Source: Hyphomicrobiales bacterium (GTDB lineage Bacteria > Pseudomonadota > Alphaproteobacteria > Rhizobiales > Beijerinckiaceae). Taken from it: DNA of 64,000 nt. The stretch covers positions 28,741 through 92,740 of the forward strand of contig JAIXUP010000087.1 of assembly GCA_027483505.1 (NCBI GenBank), in the 5' to 3' direction. The notes beneath the pieces were generated by a model. The model had not been told where the DNA came from. It ran no database searches and was given only the letters and a program-made list of their open reading frames with translations. Shown here piece after piece: positions 32,194 to 42,933 of the stretch (its first letter is position 1; each line of letters starts with the position of its first letter). Position numbers and translations under genes: made by a program.

Positions 32194-32598
32194 ATGCTCT
32201 ACACGTCAATCCAGGGATTGCCGGATTTCCTGTTGTTCTTCAGCGCGGCGACGGGCCTGACGGCGGCCTATCTGTTCCTGTACACGGTCTCGACGACCCA
32301 CAATGAGTTCGAGCTGATCCGCCAGAACAACGTGGCCGCCGCCTCGTCGCTTGGCCTCAGCCTGACCGGCTTCGCCCTGCCACTGTCGAGCGCGATCATC
32401 AACGCGAAGACCGTCGTCGACTTGCTGGTCTACGGGCTGGTGGCGGTCTTGATCCAGATCCTGATCTATTGGCTGGTGCGGCTGCTCTTGCCAAACCTGT
32501 CGCAGCGGATCGCCAACGGTGAGGTGGCATCCGCGCTGCTTCTCGGAGCGTCATCGCTGGCGGCCGGCGTCGTCACAGCCTCCTGCATGGTGTTCTGA
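32194..32598 (+). CDS. DUF350 family membrane protein
   Basis: 134 residues with four predicted membrane segments (about 8-30, 47-68, 76-97, 108-130), matching DUF350. That family is uncharacterised. The ATG at 32194 is chosen because GGAGGAG lies six to twelve bases upstream; an in-frame GTG at 32170 overlaps the preceding stop and is less likely. It converges with opgH without a visible terminator. Confidence 0.8.
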   Translation: MLYTSIQGLPDFLLFFSAATGLTAAYLFLYTVSTTHNEFELIRQNNVAAASSLGLSLTGFALPLSSAIINAKTVVDLLVYGLVAVLIQILIYWLVRLLLPNLSQRIANGEVASALLLGASSLAAGVVTASCMVF

Positions 32599-32612
32599 AG
32601 AGCGCCTGTCGG

Positions 32613-34790
32613 TCACTCCGCCGCGAGCGCTGTGGCGCGGCTCGGACCCTCCAGTTGCCGGAGGAGGAACAGCAGGGCGCGGTCGTGCAGCACGATCATG
32701 CGCTCCTTCGGCTTCAGCCAGGCCATCGCCTCGTCGATGGTCCTGGCGTCGACCAGCTTGGCCTCGGCCACCGCGCGTTCCGTCTCGACATGGCCGCGCT
32801 GCCGGGGCGGCAGATGCGGCAGCATCCGCTCATGCGCCTCGAAAAGGTCAGGGTTCTGGTAAAGCGCGAGAAGCCCGTCCGCATCGTCGAAACGCTGCCG
32901 GGCGAACTCGATCTGCAACTCGTTGGCGCGTGTGGCGATGGCTGGCGGAGAGCCTTCCTCGGGCGTGAGCAGCAATTTCCGCCGCTTCAGCCACAGGCCG
33001 ATGGCAAGCTGGCCGCTGGCCCATGACAGCGGGATCGCCAGCAGCAGGCCCAGGATCGTCGGCGACATCCAGGCGAACAGCGAGGTCGCGATCAGGAAGG
33101 CCGTGATGCCGGTGAAGACGCCGAGTGCGGTATGGGCGCGGTGCCGTCGCACAATGTCCTTGAACGGAATCGAGCCGTCATCGCGGCGTTGCGGGTTCCA
33201 GCCTGTGTCGCGCCCGGCAATGATCTGGAACACCGAGCCGGACTGGATCACCATCATGATCGGGGCGAGCAACGCGGACATGATGATTTCGAGGACGGCG
33301 GAGATGGTGAGCCGGATGCCCCCGCCGCAGGCCCGCCGCTCGGCGCTGTTGAACAGGGTCAGGAGCCAGCCGAACAGTTTCGGAGCCAGCAGGATCGCCA
33401 TTGTCAGCCCGAACAGCGCCAGCGAGCGCTCCGGGTCGAAGCGCGGCCAGACGGGAACCAGCGTGAACTCGTTGGTGAAGTACTCGGGACGGGCGTACTT
33501 CACCTGCAGCACCAGCGCGATGCCAACCACGAGCTGCATCAGCCAGAAGGGGGAGGCCAGATACGACATGATCCCGGTGGCGAAATGCTGCCGCGTAGGC
33601 CATTTCAGTCCGCGCGCGAACATGACGCGGCTGTGCTGCAGGTTCCCCTGGCACCAGCGCCGGTCGCGAGCCGAGAGATCGATCAGCGATGGCGGGCTCT
33701 CTTCGTAGGAGCCGTGCAGGTCAGGCAGCATGTAGACCGACCAGCCGGCGCGGCGGATCAGGGCCGCCTCGACAAAGTCATGGCTCAGGATATGGCCGCC
33801 AAAGGGCGGCTTGCCCTTGAGGTCCGGCAGGCCGCAATGGGCGGCGAAGGCCGCGGTCCGGATGATGGCGTTGTGGCCCCAATAGTTGCAGTCCCGCCCG
33901 GCCCATTGCGCCAGACCGGTGGCGATCACCGGACCGTAGACGCGGGCCGCGAACTGCTGGAGCCGTGCGAACAGCGTGTTGCGGTTGATGATCAGCGGTA
34001 GCGACTGGATGATGCCGGCGTCGGGATCGGCCTCCATCGCGGCGGCCAGACGGACGATGCAATAGCCGGTCATCAGGCTGTCGGCATCGAGCACGACCAT
34101 GTGCTCGTAATGGCCGCCCCAGCGCGTCACGAAGTCGGCGATGTTCCCGGCCTTGCGGTGATGGTTCTTGGGCCGGTGCCGGTAGTACAGCCGCGCATCC
34201 GGTCCGAGCCGCCCGCGCAGCGCGAGAAAGGCGCGCTCCTCCGCGACCCAGACATCCGGATTGGTAGTGTCCGACAAGATGAAATAGTCAAAACTGTCGC
34301 CGAGCCCGGTGGCATCGACCGACTCGCGGATGGCGGCCACCGCCGCGAAGGTCCGCGCAGTCGATTCGTTGTAGATCGGCATCACGATCACGGTGCGCTT
34401 CGACAGCGACGTTGCGCGCGCGCTCTGCGGCTTGCGCAGCAGCAGGACGAGAAAACCCAGCACCGAGCTTGAGAAGGCGAGGGCGATCCACGAGAAGTTC
34501 ACCGTGAAGAGCGCCAGCAGGACATACTGCAGCGATGTCGTGCGGCTCACCGACACGACCTCGTACATTTCCCGGACGCCATAGGCCGTGAGCAGGAATG
34601 CCACGCCGAAGACGAACAGGCGCGACAACCACGGCGTCTTCCAGGCGCGGGGCTGGCTCCGTGACCGTTCCTCGCTGCGCGACCAGCGGCGCAGCGACTG
34701 CGTCGGCATCGCCAGCCTGCTTTCGGGCGGCAGCGCGGCGTCCTGCGTGTCGGCGACGGCAGCCAGTTTGTGGCCAGCTAGGGCGTCCAT
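32613..34790 (-). CDS. opgH: OpgH glucan glucosyltransferase
   Basis: Inner-membrane GT2 enzyme that polymerises UDP-glucose into osmoregulated periplasmic glucans and exports the chain. Two N-terminal membrane segments precede the cytosolic catalytic domain with VIVMPIYNESTARTFAAV, FDYFILSDTTNPDVWVAEE, VVLDADSLMTG and the QxxRW-like SARDRRWCQGNLQHSR. Several C-terminal segments follow. 725 residues from ATG 34790. An in-frame TTG at 34802 would deepen the overlap with opgG; from the ATG the overlap is 13 bases. Confidence 0.93.
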   Translation of the reverse strand: MDALAGHKLAAVADTQDAALPPESRLAMPTQSLRRWSRSEERSRSQPRAWKTPWLSRLFVFGVAFLLTAYGVREMYEVVSVSRTTSLQYVLLALFTVNFSWIALAFSSSVLGFLVLLLRKPQSARATSLSKRTVIVMPIYNESTARTFAAVAAIRESVDATGLGDSFDYFILSDTTNPDVWVAEERAFLALRGRLGPDARLYYRHRPKNHHRKAGNIADFVTRWGGHYEHMVVLDADSLMTGYCIVRLAAAMEADPDAGIIQSLPLIINRNTLFARLQQFAARVYGPVIATGLAQWAGRDCNYWGHNAIIRTAAFAAHCGLPDLKGKPPFGGHILSHDFVEAALIRRAGWSVYMLPDLHGSYEESPPSLIDLSARDRRWCQGNLQHSRVMFARGLKWPTRQHFATGIMSYLASPFWLMQLVVGIALVLQVKYARPEYFTNEFTLVPVWPRFDPERSLALFGLTMAILLAPKLFGWLLTLFNSAERRACGGGIRLTISAVLEIIMSALLAPIMMVIQSGSVFQIIAGRDTGWNPQRRDDGSIPFKDIVRRHRAHTALGVFTGITAFLIATSLFAWMSPTILGLLLAIPLSWASGQLAIGLWLKRRKLLLTPEEGSPPAIATRANELQIEFARQRFDDADGLLALYQNPDLFEAHERMLPHLPPRQRGHVETERAVAEAKLVDARTIDEAMAWLKPKERMIVLHDRALLFLLRQLEGPSRATALAAE

Positions 34791-36322
34791 CGGTTCAGCC
34801 AAGTTTCTGAGATCGGTTTGCCGCCCGCCTCAAGCTGCAGGCGCATTTCGCACGCACTTTCAGCGCCAGGGTCAAGCTCGAACGCGACACGCATGGTGCG
34901 CCGTTCGGGATAATGCACAAAACGCATGTTCAGGATTGTACCCGGTGTCGCAGACAGCACCACCTTCACACCTTGTCCCAGGGAGGCGTCGGCCAACAGG
35001 TCGCCCGTGAAGTCGACGAAAAAACGGCGGCGGCGTCCGCCTGAGCCCCGGCCTTGGCGGGTCAGTCGCGCAATCACCACCGGAGGCGTCTCTGGCGGCT
35101 GCCAGCACCAGATCTGGCGGTAGGCCACGGTCGTTTCGGAGCCTGCAGGCAAAGGCTGACGCGGCCTCCAGTGCGCGATGATGTTGTCGTTTATCTCGGA
35201 GTCGGTCGGCACTTCCAGCAGTTGCACGGTGCCTGCACCCCAATCGCCGAGCGGTTCGATCCAGACGGAGGGGCGGAGCTCGAAGCGCTGGTCGTCGTCC
35301 TGGAAGGCGCTGTAGTCGCGTTCGCGCTGCACGAGGCCGAAGCCACGCGGATTCTGGTCGATGAAGGCGGAGACCTGCAGCTGTTCGGGATTGTTCAGCG
35401 GTCGGTACACCCACTCTTCCGCGCCGGTCCGCATCTGCAGGCCGGAGACCTCGTGCACCGCGGGCCTGACGTCGTCGAATACCCTGCGCCGCTGCGGCGC
35501 GAACAGGAAGTTGCCCATCATCCCGCCAAAGCCGACATTGTCGAGCTGGACCCGCGCGAACACCGTCAACTCGATGTCGTTGATGGTGACGTCGCCCGGG
35601 CGCAGCGTCATGCGGACTGCGGCCGTGGCGCTCTCGGAATCGATCAGTCCATGAACGGTGAAGGTCGTGGCGGCCGGCCCGGGCCGTTCGAGCCAGAAGC
35701 CGCGGAAATACGGAACCTCTTCGCCCCGCTGCTCGCCGGGCCTTAGCACGAGAGAACGCGCCACCGCGCCCATCATCTGGCCTCTGGCCACGGCCTTGAA
35801 GAACGTCGCGCCCTGAAACACCGCCGCTTCCAGCAGCCTGTCATTGCCGAAATGAAGCCTGAACCCCGAAAAGCCCAGATCGTTCGCTGTCGCGGGAACC
35901 GGCGTCCGTCCGTACTCGAAACGGGATTTGTCGAAGCCGATGCGGCGGCTGACGCCGTCCTCGACCACGTAGATCTGCACCTGGTTGTTGAAGATGCCGC
36001 CGCGGTGCAGGGGCTCAACGGCGAAGCCGCGTTGTTCGCCGGCCCAGATCCAGCTCGCCGGTTGCATCCGGATCGCGCCGATCGCATCCATCGACAGCGA
36101 TCCGAGCCCATCCGGAAGATCGGTCGGATTGGGCGCCATCGGACGTCTCGCCAGGGCGCGCGCCACGTCCGGAACCGTCATCGCCGAGAAGCGTTGGCCA
36201 TCGCCCAGAGGCCCGGGAAACGTGATCGATCCGTTTTGCTGGGCAGACACAGGCAGCGCCGCCAGAGTGCAGGCAGCACCAAGGCCGGTAAGCGCATCTC
36301 GCCGCGTGAAATCGATGGCCAT
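34778..36322 (-). CDS. opgG: OpgG/OpgD periplasmic glucan biosynthesis protein
   Basis: Periplasmic partner of OpgH that trims or branches the glucan backbone. The N-terminus IDFTRRDALTGLGAACTLAALPVSAQQ begins with a twin-arginine motif, so export by Tat is likely, as known for OpgD rather than OpgG. The family core is present: GFAVEPLHRGGIFNNQVQIYVVE, DLGFSGFRLHFGN, EVPYFRGFWLERPGP, EEWVYRPLNNPEQLQVSAFID, NPRGFGLVQRERDYSAFQD and SVWIEPLGDWGAGTVQL. 514 residues. Upstream of and overlapping opgH; divergent from glmU. Confidence 0.92.
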   Translation of the reverse strand: MAIDFTRRDALTGLGAACTLAALPVSAQQNGSITFPGPLGDGQRFSAMTVPDVARALARRPMAPNPTDLPDGLGSLSMDAIGAIRMQPASWIWAGEQRGFAVEPLHRGGIFNNQVQIYVVEDGVSRRIGFDKSRFEYGRTPVPATANDLGFSGFRLHFGNDRLLEAAVFQGATFFKAVARGQMMGAVARSLVLRPGEQRGEEVPYFRGFWLERPGPAATTFTVHGLIDSESATAAVRMTLRPGDVTINDIELTVFARVQLDNVGFGGMMGNFLFAPQRRRVFDDVRPAVHEVSGLQMRTGAEEWVYRPLNNPEQLQVSAFIDQNPRGFGLVQRERDYSAFQDDDQRFELRPSVWIEPLGDWGAGTVQLLEVPTDSEINDNIIAHWRPRQPLPAGSETTVAYRQIWCWQPPETPPVVIARLTRQGRGSGGRRRRFFVDFTGDLLADASLGQGVKVVLSATPGTILNMRFVHYPERRTMRVAFELDPGAESACEMRLQLEAGGKPISETWLNRWTP

Positions 36323-36526
36323 AGAAGGGATGATGTTGACGCCAACAGGAATTGCTCGGGAGGGCTATTAGCACGCTTTGTGCCATCCACCAGTGCCGTT
36401 TGAGTTCAGCGCGCCTGTGAATTAGGAGTAGCGCGCGCATCGGGCTGGTCGAATCGACACAAACCCGGACCGGTGCGCAGCGCCATCGACGCGTGCAAGC
36501 CCCGACAAGCCAGGACACGTCCCGCC

Positions 36527-37888
36527 ATGCCTGACGAGAACACCGCCCGAAGCTGCCTGGCCATCGTCCTCGCCGCTGGCGAGGGCACCCGAATGAAGTC
36601 GGCTGTGCCGAAGGTTCTTCACCGCATCGCCGGCCGCAGCATGGTCGGCCATGTGTTGGCAGCTGTCAGCGACGCCGGCGCGACGCATGTCGCGGTGGTC
36701 ATCGGTCCCGACCGGGATGATGTGGCCGGCGAAGCTCAGGCCGCCGTCCCCGGCTGCGAAATCTTCGCGCAGCGCGAGCGTCTCGGGACCGCCCACGCCG
36801 TGCTTGCCGCAAGCGCGGCACTCAGGCGCGGCCATGATGATGTGATCGTGGCCTTTGCCGACACCCCGCTCGTCACGGCCGGAACCTTCGCTCGCCTGCG
36901 CGCTGCGCTCGCCGAAGGCGCGGCGATCGTCGGGCTTGGGTTCGAGGCGACCGATCCGGCCGGTTACGGCCGGATGATCGTTTCAGGCAAAACGCTGGAA
37001 GGCATCGTCGAGCACAAGGATGCCACCGAGGCTCAGCGCCGCATTGCCTTGTGCAACGCCGGCCTGCTGGCGATGTCGGGGCGACACGCGCTGGAGATCC
37101 TGTCGCGCATCGGCAACGCCAATGTGCAGAAGGAGTTCTACCTCACCGATGCGCCCGCCATCGCCTGCGCGATGGGCTTGGCCACGCGGGTTCTGACCGC
37201 GCCCGAGCGCGAGGTGCAGGGCGTCAATGACCGGGTTCAGCTCGCCGCCGCCGAAGCGGCCATGCAGTCGCGCTTGCGGACCGCCGCAATGCAGGCCGGC
37301 GTCACCATGCTCGACCCGTCCTCGGTCTATCTCAGCCATGACACGAGGTTTGGACGTGATGTGATTGTGGAGCCACAGGTTTTCTTTGGCCCGAAGGTCA
37401 CGGTCGAGGATGGCGCGACAATCCACGCCTGCTCACACCTCGAGGGCGCCCGTGTGGGCGCGGGGGCCAGCGTCGGCCCGTTCGCAAGGCTCCGTCCGGG
37501 CGCCGATCTCGGCGCAAAGGTCAAGGTCGGGAACTTCGTCGAGATCAAGGCCACGACGCTGGGCAAGGGCGCGAAGGTCAGCCACCTGACCTATCTCGGC
37601 GACGCGGTGGTCGGCGCGGAGGCCAATATCGGAGCGGGAACCATCACCTGCAATTATGATGGCTATGCCAAGAACCGGACCGTGATCGGCGAGGGCGCTT
37701 TCATCGGCTCAAACTCATCGCTTGTCGCGCCGGTGACGGTGGCCGCCGGCGGCTATGTCGGATCAGGCACAGTGGTGACGAAGGACGTTCCGTCTGGCGC
37801 ACTGGCTGTCGGGCGGGCGCGTCAGACCAACATCGAAGGTTGGGCCGACGCCTTCCACGCTCGAAACCGCGACCGCAAGAAAACCTGA
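36527..37888 (+). CDS. glmU: GlmU bifunctional GlcNAc-1-P uridyltransferase/GlcN-1-P acetyltransferase
   Basis: Last two steps to UDP-GlcNAc, precursor of peptidoglycan and of the LpxA substrate made at the other end of the window. The N-terminal pyrophosphorylase has LAIVLAAGEGTRMKSAVPKVLH and FADTPLV. The C-terminal half is a hexapeptide-repeat beta-helix with FARLRPGADLGAKVKVGNFV, SHLTYLGDAVVGAEANIGAG and TITCNYDGYAKNRTVIGEG. The ATG at 36527 gives 453 residues; a GTG at 36473 would add 18 poor residues. Followed by glmS, the first enzyme of the same route. Confidence 0.96.
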   Translation: MPDENTARSCLAIVLAAGEGTRMKSAVPKVLHRIAGRSMVGHVLAAVSDAGATHVAVVIGPDRDDVAGEAQAAVPGCEIFAQRERLGTAHAVLAASAALRRGHDDVIVAFADTPLVTAGTFARLRAALAEGAAIVGLGFEATDPAGYGRMIVSGKTLEGIVEHKDATEAQRRIALCNAGLLAMSGRHALEILSRIGNANVQKEFYLTDAPAIACAMGLATRVLTAPEREVQGVNDRVQLAAAEAAMQSRLRTAAMQAGVTMLDPSSVYLSHDTRFGRDVIVEPQVFFGPKVTVEDGATIHACSHLEGARVGAGASVGPFARLRPGADLGAKVKVGNFVEIKATTLGKGAKVSHLTYLGDAVVGAEANIGAGTITCNYDGYAKNRTVIGEGAFIGSNSSLVAPVTVAAGGYVGSGTVVTKDVPSGALAVGRARQTNIEGWADAFHARNRDRKKT

Positions 37889-37920
37889 ATTGGCGTGCTT
37901 GACTGTTTCGTCGGTCTTTC

Positions 37921-37934
37921 TGCGGTTAACCGCA
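37921..37934. repeat. 14-bp perfect palindrome between glmU and glmS
   Basis: TGCGGTTAACCGCA at 37921-37934 is its own reverse complement. It lies 33 bases after the glmU stop and 138 bases before glmS, in an AT-richer spacer. It could be a protein-binding site or a weak stem; no T-tract follows. Confidence 0.4.
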
Positions 37935-38071
37935 TGGCCAGCCAGTCCTTTCATAACTGTTCAATCAATGTGATTGGTGATCGGCGGGCGAAGCATCTAG
38001 CTCTGCGCTGACGTTCACTGAGCCATTGCCCTCGCGGGCGTTTGGCGAAACCATCAAGGATGATCGCGACG

Positions 38072-39901
<1,830 letters not shown>

Positions 39902-39946
39902 GACCTCGCGGCAGGGGACGCCCCGCACGCGGCAATCTTGAGCAAC

Positions 39947-39975
39947 AAAGGTGACGCATAAGGGCGTCACCTTTT
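39947..39975 (+). terminator. Intrinsic terminator of glmS
   Basis: AAAGGTGACGC (39947-39957) and GCGTCACCTTT (39964-39974) form a perfect 11-bp stem over a six-base loop, and the 3' arm runs into TTTTT. A textbook terminator 46 bases after the glmS stop. Confidence 0.92.
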
Positions 39976-40035
39976 TGTCGTTCTGTGCCATGATGCACTG
40001 CAACGTGACCCTTCATGCAAAGGCGGCAAGCAACC

Positions 40036-40770
40036 ATGGACCAGCGCCCTGATCCACGCGAGATTGGCGCAGTGCTGACCGAGATCTCGGCGGAAAGCGC
40101 CCGCAGCCACGGCGCTGCCGCCCGACTGCGCCGCTATTTCCTCACCGGCGTGGTGATTGCCGGCCCACTGACCATCACGGCTGCCGTGACCTGGTGGTTC
40201 GTTTCGCTGGCCGATGGCTGGGTCAAGCCGCTGATCCCGAGCACGATCCTGCCCGAAAGCTATCTGCCGTTCGCAATTCCGGGCTTTGGGCTACTGGTCG
40301 CCCTTGTCGGCCTGACCTTGCTTGGCTTTCTGACGGCGAACCTTGTGGGCCGTGCCCTGATCGAGGCGAGCGAGGGGCTGCTTGAGCGCACGCCCGTGGT
40401 CAGCGGCCTCTACAAGGGCATGAAACAGATCTTCTCGACGGTGTTCTCGACAACCGGCACCACCTTCCGGACGGTCGGACTGGTCGAATATCCGACCAAG
40501 GGGATGTGGTCGATCGTGTTCCTCTCCAAGGAAGCGGCGCCGGATGTCGCCTCGGGACTGCCGCCGGGCGACGAACACATCGGCGTATTCCTGCCTTGCA
40601 GCCCGAACCCGACGACTGGCTTCTTCTTCTATCTGCCGCGCAAGGACGTCATCGAGATATCGGTTTCGGTCGAGGATGCAGCCAAGCTCGTGATGTCGGC
40701 AGGCCTGATCCAGCCAGAAGGCCTGATCAGGAAGCACCGCAAGCCTGAGGATCCGCCCGGGCAGACCTGA
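40036..40770 (+). CDS. DUF502 family membrane protein
   Basis: Uncharacterised inner-membrane family common in proteobacteria. Two membrane segments (about 34-56 and 78-101) flank a short loop with LADGWVKPLIPS. The soluble C-terminal domain has the family's GLYKGMKQIFSTVFS, VGLVEYPTKGMWSIVFLS and FLPCSPNPTTGFFFYLPRKD. The ATG at 40036 (MDQRPDPREIG) is preferred for its upstream AAAGGCGG; seven codons of alternative extension exist. 244 residues. Confidence 0.85.
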   Translation: MDQRPDPREIGAVLTEISAESARSHGAAARLRRYFLTGVVIAGPLTITAAVTWWFVSLADGWVKPLIPSTILPESYLPFAIPGFGLLVALVGLTLLGFLTANLVGRALIEASEGLLERTPVVSGLYKGMKQIFSTVFSTTGTTFRTVGLVEYPTKGMWSIVFLSKEAAPDVASGLPPGDEHIGVFLPCSPNPTTGFFFYLPRKDVIEISVSVEDAAKLVMSAGLIQPEGLIRKHRKPEDPPGQT

Positions 40771-40835
40771 CGCGCCCTTCAGCCATGCGGTAAACAGGCC
40801 TTGACCCCGCCGGCCGGGCCGTTCGACCATGGTGC

Positions 40836-41966
40836 ATGCTGACCGAATTCCCGACCGCACGGCTGCTGACGAATCGCCTGTGTGACCGCTCTCTGGCCTA
40901 CGGGGATGCGCAGAGGTCCATCCTGTCGCTCGCCGGCGCGACGCAGGCCCAGGCCGCGATCAGCCAGTGGGACGGCTACGCGCCGACCCCGTTGCGGTCG
41001 TTGCCCTCGATCGCCGCGGCCTGCGGCGTGGCGGAAGTGCTCTACAAAGATGAAGGACATCGGTTCGCGCTCAAGAGCTTCAAGGCGCTTGGTGGCGCCT
41101 ACGCTGTCCAGCGGCTGGCGGCGGAGCACGGCGCGGACGGAATGACGGTGACCTGTGCCACCGACGGCAACCATGGCCGCTCCGTGGCCTGGGGCGCACG
41201 GCGGGCCGGCATCAGGGCCGTGATCTATGTCCATGAAGGCGTCAGCCAGGGGCGCGCCGATGCAATCGCCGCCTTTGGGGCGGAGGTGCGTCGCGAGGGC
41301 GCGCACTACGACGAGAGTGTCCGGGCTTCGGCGGCCGCTGCGGCGGGCAATGGCTGGCACATCATCTCCGACACCTCCTGGCCCGGCTATGAAGAGACGC
41401 CAAAGGCCGTGATGCAGGGCTATGCCGTGCTTGCCATGGAGGTCGAGTCCCAAGGTGGCAGGCCGACCCATGTCTTCGTGCAGGGCGGCGTCGGCGGGCT
41501 GGCGGCAGGCGTCCTGTCCTACCGTTGGGAGAAGCTCGGCGCCGCCCGGCCCGTCATGACTGTGGTGGAGCCCGACAAGGCCGACTGCCTTTACGAGAGC
41601 GCGAAGGCGGGCCAGTTGCGGACGGCTGCGGGCGACCTCGACACGGTCATGGCCGGGCTGGCGTGTGGCGAGCCGTCGCTGCTCGCGTGGGAACTGCTCG
41701 GGATCGGGGCCGATGCGTTCATGTCGATCCCCGACGCGGCGGCCATCGCCACGATGCGCGATCTGGCCGCCATCGGGGTGGTCGGCGGCGAATCGGGCGT
41801 CGCCGGTCTCGCCGGCTTCCGGATTGCTGCAGCCAGCGCCGGCATGCGCGCCGACCTTGGCCTCACGCCGCAGTCGCGTGTCCTCGTTTATGGCACGGAG
41901 GGCGCAACCGATCCGGCCGTTTACCGCACCCTTGTCGGCAAGGCCCCGGAGGAGGTCGCCCCATGA
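40836..41966 (+). CDS. dpaL: Diaminopropionate ammonia-lyase
   Basis: PLP fold-type II enzyme cleaving 2,3-diaminopropionate to pyruvate and two ammonia; characterised homologues accept both D and L forms and slowly D-serine. YKDEGHRFALKSFKALGGAYAV carries the Schiff-base Lys (near residue 76-79). TCATDGNHGRSVAWGARRAG and FVQGGVGGLAAGVLSY bind cofactor phosphate. 376 residues, close to the family's about 400. First gene of a tight operon; its TGA overlaps the carbamoylase ATG. The 2-aminoacrylate intermediate explains the RidA gene in the same operon. Confidence 0.9.
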   Translation: MLTEFPTARLLTNRLCDRSLAYGDAQRSILSLAGATQAQAAISQWDGYAPTPLRSLPSIAAACGVAEVLYKDEGHRFALKSFKALGGAYAVQRLAAEHGADGMTVTCATDGNHGRSVAWGARRAGIRAVIYVHEGVSQGRADAIAAFGAEVRREGAHYDESVRASAAAAAGNGWHIISDTSWPGYEETPKAVMQGYAVLAMEVESQGGRPTHVFVQGGVGGLAAGVLSYRWEKLGAARPVMTVVEPDKADCLYESAKAGQLRTAAGDLDTVMAGLACGEPSLLAWELLGIGADAFMSIPDAAAIATMRDLAAIGVVGGESGVAGLAGFRIAAASAGMRADLGLTPQSRVLVYGTEGATDPAVYRTLVGKAPEEVAP

Positions 41967-42910
41967 GCCGGATCATCACCGTGGGCGCCGCCCAGATGGG
42001 ACCGATCCAGCGGGCGGACAGCCGCTCCAGCGTTGTCAGGCGGATGATCGAGCACCTGCGGCAGGCGAAGGCCCATGGCTGCGATCTTGTGGTGTTCCCC
42101 GAACTGACCCTGACCACCTTCTTTCCACGCTGGTTCATGGACGACCAGGCCGAAATCGACAGCTTTTTCGAACAATCCATGCCGTCGGGGGAGACCGCGC
42201 CCCTGCTCGAAGCAGCACGTGACCTGGGCCTCGCCATCTCGTTTGGCTATGCGGAGTTGGTTGCAGCGGCTGGCCGGGTGCGCCGCTACAACACGCAGAT
42301 CTTGATCGGCAAGTCCGGCAGGATCATCGGCAAATACCGCAAGATTCATCTGCCGGGACATGCCGAACACGAGCCGTGGCGCGCCTTCCAGCATCTCGAG
42401 AAACGCTACTTCGAGGTGGGCGACCTGTCCTGGCCGGTCTGGCGCGCTGATGACCACCTTGGTGGCGGGCTGCTCGGCATGATGATCTGCAACGACAGGC
42501 GCTGGCCCGAAAGCTACCGCGTGATGGGGCTGCAGGGCGTCGAGATGATCCTGCTCGGTTACAACACCCCGCGCCACAACCCGCCGGCGCCCGACCACGA
42601 CCGGCTTTCCGAATTCCACAACCAGCTCGTCATGCAGGCTGGCGCCTACCAGAACGGAAGCTGGGTCGTCGGCGTGGCTAAATGCGGCGTCGAGGAGGAC
42701 TGCGAGATGATCGGCGGTTCCTCCATCATCGCCCCGACCGGCGAAGTCATCGGCCAGGCGCTGACGCAGGACGACGAACTGGTCGTCGCCCGCTGCGATC
42801 TCGACCTGTGCAGGAGCTACAAGGCCTCAACCTTCAATTTTGCCCGCCACCGCGAGCCGGAGCAGTATCGGATGATCGTGGAGCGCAAGGGCGCGGTGGA
42901 GCCGGACTGA
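41963..42910 (+). CDS. N-carbamoyl-D-amino-acid hydrolase (nitrilase superfamily)
   Basis: Releases CO2 and ammonia from N-carbamoyl-D-amino acids. The nitrilase triad is visible: Glu47 in VVFPELTLTTFFPRWF, Lys in IIGKYRKIHLPGH (about 126) and Cys in GMMICNDRRWPESYRVMG (about 174). FQHLEKRYFEVGDL and LGYNTPRHNPPAPDHDRLSE closely match the characterised Agrobacterium D-carbamoylase. 315 residues. ATG at 41963 overlaps the dpaL stop by four bases, so the two are translationally coupled. The natural substrate is not known; see the finding on this operon. Confidence 0.88.
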   Translation: MSRIITVGAAQMGPIQRADSRSSVVRRMIEHLRQAKAHGCDLVVFPELTLTTFFPRWFMDDQAEIDSFFEQSMPSGETAPLLEAARDLGLAISFGYAELVAAAGRVRRYNTQILIGKSGRIIGKYRKIHLPGHAEHEPWRAFQHLEKRYFEVGDLSWPVWRADDHLGGGLLGMMICNDRRWPESYRVMGLQGVEMILLGYNTPRHNPPAPDHDRLSEFHNQLVMQAGAYQNGSWVVGVAKCGVEEDCEMIGGSSIIAPTGEVIGQALTQDDELVVARCDLDLCRSYKASTFNFARHREPEQYRMIVERKGAVEPD

Positions 42911-42933
42911 CGACACAATACGGGGGGAAACGC

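Noticed and set aside
38000..38071. glmS ribozyme upstream of glmS
   Set aside because: Known from Gram-positives; the leader here is short and lacks the conserved core.
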